A DNA stretch of 17,711 nt. Origin: an uncultured bacterium (GTDB lineage Bacteria; Pseudomonadota; Gammaproteobacteria; Burkholderiales; Burkholderiaceae_F). The notes under the pieces were generated by a model. That model saw only the letters and a list, made by a program, of their open reading frames with translations, was not told where the DNA came from and ran no database searches. Made by a program: the position numbers and the translations under genes. The stretch spans positions 1 through 17,711 of the forward strand of contig CAJMRV010000015.1 of assembly GCA_905215795.1 (NCBI GenBank), in the 5' to 3' direction. Shown here one piece after another: positions 14,774 to 17,711 of the stretch. Each line of letters starts with the position of its first letter. The stretch's first letter is position 1.

Positions 14774-14806
14774 AAACCCCGAGGATTCAACCCTTCGGGG
14801 TTTTTT
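14774..14806 (+). terminator. Intrinsic terminator of rplS
   Basis: AAACCCCGAGG (14774-14784) pairs with CCTTCGGGGTTT (14793-14803, one wobble) and is followed by TTTTTT and a further T-rich stretch. Confidence 0.92.
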
Positions 14807-14828
14807 GTTTTTGCCGTGCCGAAAGACA

Positions 14829-14856
14829 ATGGCGGTGGAGGCATCTCCACCGCCAT
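14829..14856 (-). terminator. Terminator of the minus-strand dprA gene
   Basis: ATGGCGGTGGAG (14829-14840) and CTCCACCGCCAT (14845-14856) form a perfect 12-bp stem with a 4-base loop. Read on the minus strand it begins 24 bases after the dprA stop codon and is followed by TGTCTTTC. It faces the rplS terminator, so the two transcripts converge here. Confidence 0.72.
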
Positions 14857-14880
14857 ATTTCATTGACAGGGCATGTTGCT

Positions 14881-16605
14881 TCAGAAAAGAGACCCTTGGG
14901 ACTTCTGGTCCATTTTCTGGTAGCGTACCGGCCTGCTTAGCTTTTCAACGAGGCCCTCATCGACGGCCTCCTGAAGCCAGGCACGCATCTGCGTCTTGTT
15001 GACGTTGAACTTTTCGGCCAGTTCCGCGTCGGTGACGGGACTCTCCATTTCCGTGATCACAATGGGTATCACCAGGGAGTAGAGAAGCTTGGATTTGTCC
15101 TGCTTTTCTTCGGGAGATGCAGGTTCGTTTCCTGAGGCCGATTCGAGCTTTTCCTGCTCGTCGTTGGAATCGGTCTTCGTGTCGGTCTGGAGGACAACTG
15201 TCGCCTTCTTCGCGACGCAATCGTCTCCCTGCGCGGGGCCTTCTCCTGAAGTCGTCGTTGGAAGAGTTGTTTCATCGTCTTCAGAGGCAGCCAGCTCGGA
15301 TGTGTCTTCCTGTTGGCTGGGCCTTTGCACGACGTTCCCGGGCGCTTCGGAATCTCCGGCTTTTCCGTCGGGCACCTCTTCAACGCCGGCAACGTCTTCA
15401 GGAGCGGGAACAATGCATGGCGCCGTCGTTTCGGATGCATTCTCCTTCGTGAGGACGTCCGATGAAGGCGGTTCCGAAGGGGCGACCGTGGTGCCGAGCA
15501 GCGAATCCGCCGCCTCGTCCACGAGGGCTGCGGCTCGTTCTTGGGAGTCGGCCGGTGTCTTTTCCAAAGGCGTCTTGCCTTCCGGAATCTCTTCGTCAGC
15601 GTCCGGAATGGGGTCGCTGAACAAATCGGCGGTTGGCGAAGATTCGGTTGCCTTCGAGTTTGCTTGCATCAGCACGGCGGGATCGGGAGTGCCCGGCCAT
15701 TGAATCCCGCCCTTTGCAATCAGACCCAGGTTGCCCTTTCGGACGTCTTTTTGGACGTCTTCATTAATTCTGACGAAGACTGGTATTGCGTTTTCGCGGC
15801 GGAGTTCTTCTGTGGCGCCCGCCCAGGTTCCTCCCTTGTTGAAGGAGGAGGAAACGACCAGGGCGTAATCGGCGAGTGAATAGATGTATTTGTTTCTCTC
15901 CATCAGGGCATAGTTGGCATAGCCAGCATCGGGATGGCGTGAGGATAAGAAAAGTAGTCTGCCGTCCTGGATGTGTCGTCTCCACGTTTCATTCCCTGCG
16001 GTGTTGATGAGGTTGTAGGCAAGGACGCCGATGGCTGTTCCTCCAGCTTCAAGCGCCGCGCGCATCGAGGCTTCATCAATTCCCTTGGCGGCGCCGGATA
16101 CGACCTGTATGTTGTTGTGGGCGCAGGCTTTGGCTGTATCGGATGTGAATGCCAAGGCCTTTGCATCGGCGTTTCTTGATCCCACCACGCATAGCCCCCC
16201 TTTTTTGAGGAGATCCCTGTTTCCAATTCCGTAAAGAATCGCCGGGGATCTTTCTTTGAGGTGGCGTTTTATTCTTACCGGGTAGTCGATGTCGCTCCGA
16301 CTGAGCACCCAGATGCCGGATTTCCCCAAGGAAGTCAGTTCATTGGCGAGCCGTATCCCACGGTTGATCAATCTTTCGAGGCGGCTGTGTTCGAGCTCAA
16401 CCGCTGATGCCGCCTTTTCCAGAGTGGTCTCATCGAATAGATCTGCCGGTCTTTTCTTGTTTACCATCAGCCACTTGGCGAGCTTGTTGTATTCGCCAAG
16501 AGTCAACGATTTCAGCTCGTTTCCCTCTTCTTTCCGGTTTTTCTGAGAGAATCCGCAAAGGAGGTAGATGGCCTTGGTGTCTTCGGTGAATTCGGAATTG
16601 GTCAT
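14881..16605 (-). CDS. DprA/Smf-family protein with acidic linker and winged helix (defence-type)
   Basis: 574 residues from the ATG at 16605, which overlaps the TGA of the upstream RecQ-phosphoribosyltransferase gene as ATGA, indicating coupled translation; an in-frame ATG at 16656 would overlap far more and was rejected. Domains: an N-terminal helical part (1-95); a DprA Rossmann core (about 98-305) with CVVGSR (139-144), SGAAKGIDEASMRAAL (170-185, with S where housekeeping DprA usually has H), MERNKYIYSLADYALVV (235-251) and GGTWAGATEELRR (258-270); a 200-residue low-complexity linker rich in E, D, S, T, P (about 306-503); a C-terminal winged helix (about 505-565, TDAELAEKFNVNKTQMRAWLQEAVDEGLVEKL). 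Housekeeping DprA binds single-stranded DNA and loads RecA in natural transformation and is usually 300-380 residues. This divergent copy, in an AT-richer context beside a RecQ fusion, is more likely the nucleotide- or DNA-sensing (antitoxin-like) partner of a defence pair. Confidence 0.85.
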   Translation of the reverse strand: MTNSEFTEDTKAIYLLCGFSQKNRKEEGNELKSLTLGEYNKLAKWLMVNKKRPADLFDETTLEKAASAVELEHSRLERLINRGIRLANELTSLGKSGIWVLSRSDIDYPVRIKRHLKERSPAILYGIGNRDLLKKGGLCVVGSRNADAKALAFTSDTAKACAHNNIQVVSGAAKGIDEASMRAALEAGGTAIGVLAYNLINTAGNETWRRHIQDGRLLFLSSRHPDAGYANYALMERNKYIYSLADYALVVSSSFNKGGTWAGATEELRRENAIPVFVRINEDVQKDVRKGNLGLIAKGGIQWPGTPDPAVLMQANSKATESSPTADLFSDPIPDADEEIPEGKTPLEKTPADSQERAAALVDEAADSLLGTTVAPSEPPSSDVLTKENASETTAPCIVPAPEDVAGVEEVPDGKAGDSEAPGNVVQRPSQQEDTSELAASEDDETTLPTTTSGEGPAQGDDCVAKKATVVLQTDTKTDSNDEQEKLESASGNEPASPEEKQDKSKLLYSLVIPIVITEMESPVTDAELAEKFNVNKTQMRAWLQEAVDEGLVEKLSRPVRYQKMDQKSQGSLF

Positions 16606-17711
16606 TGTTCGTTTTTCCCCGTTGTCGATAAGGTGCAGGGGTACACCAGCGGACATTTTTTTTCTCTTAACATTTTCGCGGCAATTGCAAGTGTCCAGCC
16701 ACTGTCAATAATATCATCTATTAGTAAGCATGGAGAGCGATTGATTTTTTTGATTAAGCTGAGTGATTCCTTGATGTTCAAGAATTTCTCCTCTTCCGAC
16801 GTCATGCTTTTTTGTTGATCAGTGCCTCTCTTGAGTTGGAAACACTCAATGTATTGCAGCCCCAGTCGTTTTGCCACTTCTTGTGCGAAATCCTTCACCA
16901 AGGTGGATCCATGCCTGGAGGGGATGTTGGTCACCCATTGGGGGCGCTTTTTTTTCCAGATGTCAGACATCCATTCCTCATACATCAACACAAAAGCTAC
17001 GACGAGCTCCTCGGAAAAAGAAGGTGGGTTTTCCTCATATTTTCCTTTGTATACAAGCTCGCCCCAGCCGTTGTCTTTCCAAAAGCTCAGAGCTAACCCC
17101 TTTTCTGCTTGCAAATTGTCGGGTATGTCTTCCCCGGTGGGATCTTGAGTCTTTGGAAAAAACGGAATATGCCTGTTTCGGAGGAATGTTCGAGCTTCTT
17201 CGGCGATTTCCTGGTCATATTCTTCCGACAGCCTGAGCTCGGGACGACAATGCTGACATAGGCCGCAGGTTTCATCAGTATAGTCTTCGAGATTGTTTCT
17301 CAAGAAGGACATGAGACAGCCGTCATGTTCCACATATCTTTGGAATCTGGCCATTTCTTCTCTTTTGTGTTCTCTGACTTTGTTTGCATGTGCAGAATCG
17401 AATTCATATCGCTCTGCTTGAGGGACAAGCTCCCATTTCGGGCACTTTACGCCGCTTTTTATAGATTTATATTGGTGCAAAGGGGGATTTTTTTGCTTTT
17501 CCAGAAATTCCAGTGCCTTTAAAACGGCGTCGGTACGGTATTGGCAACCGAATTTGCTCTGTATGGCGTTTCTGATTTCTCCACATTTACGCACATGATA
17601 ATATTCAAGGACATCGAGGATTTGATAGAGTAGGTTTTCGTTAGGGAAGGCGTCTTTTATGAAGAACTCAATGGTTTTGTCATCCCTGTTGTCTCCCCAG
17701 AGGAGTGTGGC
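16602..17711 (-). CDS. RecQ-family helicase fused to a phosphoribosyltransferase domain (5' end missing)
   Basis: The frame is open to the right edge, so the start and helicase motor lie outside; a GTG at 17594 is inside the frame. The visible 369 residues begin in the RecQ C-terminal region (ATLLWGDNRDDKTIEFFIKD, then AFPNENLL). A RecQ zinc-binding module follows: R/K-EEMARFQRYVEHDGC plus CGLCQHC, with four cysteines at visible residues 132, 149, 152 and 155. Next comes a linker domain (RHIPFFPKTQDP; GWGELVYKGKY) and a ComF-like type I phosphoribosyltransferase domain with WVTNIPSRHGSTLVKDFA, QQKSMTS and the PRPP loop CLLIDDIIDSGWTLA (DDIIDSGWT at visible 332-340). RecQ-phosphoribosyltransferase fusions of this layout are known, often beside dprA. 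The pair resembles, from memory, PsyrTA/ShosTA anti-phage toxin-antitoxin systems. Composition is clearly AT-richer than the core genes, suggesting horizontal gain. Confidence 0.85.
   Translation of the reverse strand, partial: ATLLWGDNRDDKTIEFFIKDAFPNENLLYQILDVLEYYHVRKCGEIRNAIQSKFGCQYRTDAVLKALEFLEKQKNPPLHQYKSIKSGVKCPKWELVPQAERYEFDSAHANKVREHKREEMARFQRYVEHDGCLMSFLRNNLEDYTDETCGLCQHCRPELRLSEEYDQEIAEEARTFLRNRHIPFFPKTQDPTGEDIPDNLQAEKGLALSFWKDNGWGELVYKGKYEENPPSFSEELVVAFVLMYEEWMSDIWKKKRPQWVTNIPSRHGSTLVKDFAQEVAKRLGLQYIECFQLKRGTDQQKSMTSEEEKFLNIKESLSLIKKINRSPCLLIDDIIDSGWTLAIAAKMLREKKCPLVYPCTLSTTGKNEQ

Noticed and set aside
15089..15703. Plus-strand open frame rich in serine and glycine opposite dprA
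   Set aside because: It is the complement of the acidic linker of DprA; its low complexity follows from that of the linker and it has no start signal.
14881..16605. The dprA gene as the housekeeping transformation gene
   Set aside because: The housekeeping copy normally lies near topA or def/fmt and is much shorter; this one is fused in translation to a RecQ-phosphoribosyltransferase gene, lies in AT-richer DNA and has a long linker.
1..17711. CRISPR array, insertion sequence or tandem repeats
   Set aside because: No regularly spaced repeats, transposase-like protein or terminal inverted repeats were seen in the window.

Overview
The window reads as GC-rich chromosomal DNA from a betaproteobacterium. 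The gene content (rpsP-rimM-trmD-rplS, a Ugp-type glycerol-3-phosphate ABC operon, etfBA, gltX) and the codon use point to Burkholderiales, possibly the Sutterellaceae. That placement is inferred from gene content and protein character, not from a marker search. Positions 1 to about 14,860 are ordinary core genome, all on the + strand. Positions from about 14,860 to the right edge hold a visibly AT-richer, minus-strand pair of defence-type genes.

Layout, left to right: the 3' part of a DUF401-type membrane protein (runs off the left edge); gltX with a structured leader and a strong terminator; a YggS/PLPBP gene; a 380-base gene-free stretch that ends in a clear intrinsic terminator and may encode a small RNA; ugpB, ugpA, ugpE, ugpC (a full glycerol-3-phosphate importer, with a long hairpin-bearing gap between the binding protein and the permeases); a terminator; a YqaA/DedA-like membrane protein overlapping a sodium:solute symporter-family gene; etfB-etfA; then rpsP, rimM, trmD, rplS.

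The ribosomal operon is not a plain polycistron. rpsP has a good sigma70-type promoter. A 266-base spacer between rpsP and rimM holds a large nested RNA structure closed by a 13-bp A/T-flanked stem. A second promoter-like sequence with the same -10 hexamer and the same 17-base spacing sits inside the 3' end of trmD, upstream of rplS. Together these could uncouple the two ribosomal proteins from the two RNA-processing enzymes.

After rplS two hairpin terminators face each other, and two genes come in on the minus strand. One is the C-terminal part of a RecQ-family helicase fused to a phosphoribosyltransferase domain (its 5' part lies beyond the right edge). The other, joined to it by an ATGA start/stop overlap, is a DprA/Smf-family protein with a long acidic linker and a C-terminal winged helix. 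From memory this pairing (RecQ and/or phosphoribosyltransferase with DprA) resembles the PsyrTA and ShosTA anti-phage toxin-antitoxin systems. It is the most interesting element of the window. No tRNA, rRNA, CRISPR array or insertion sequence was seen.
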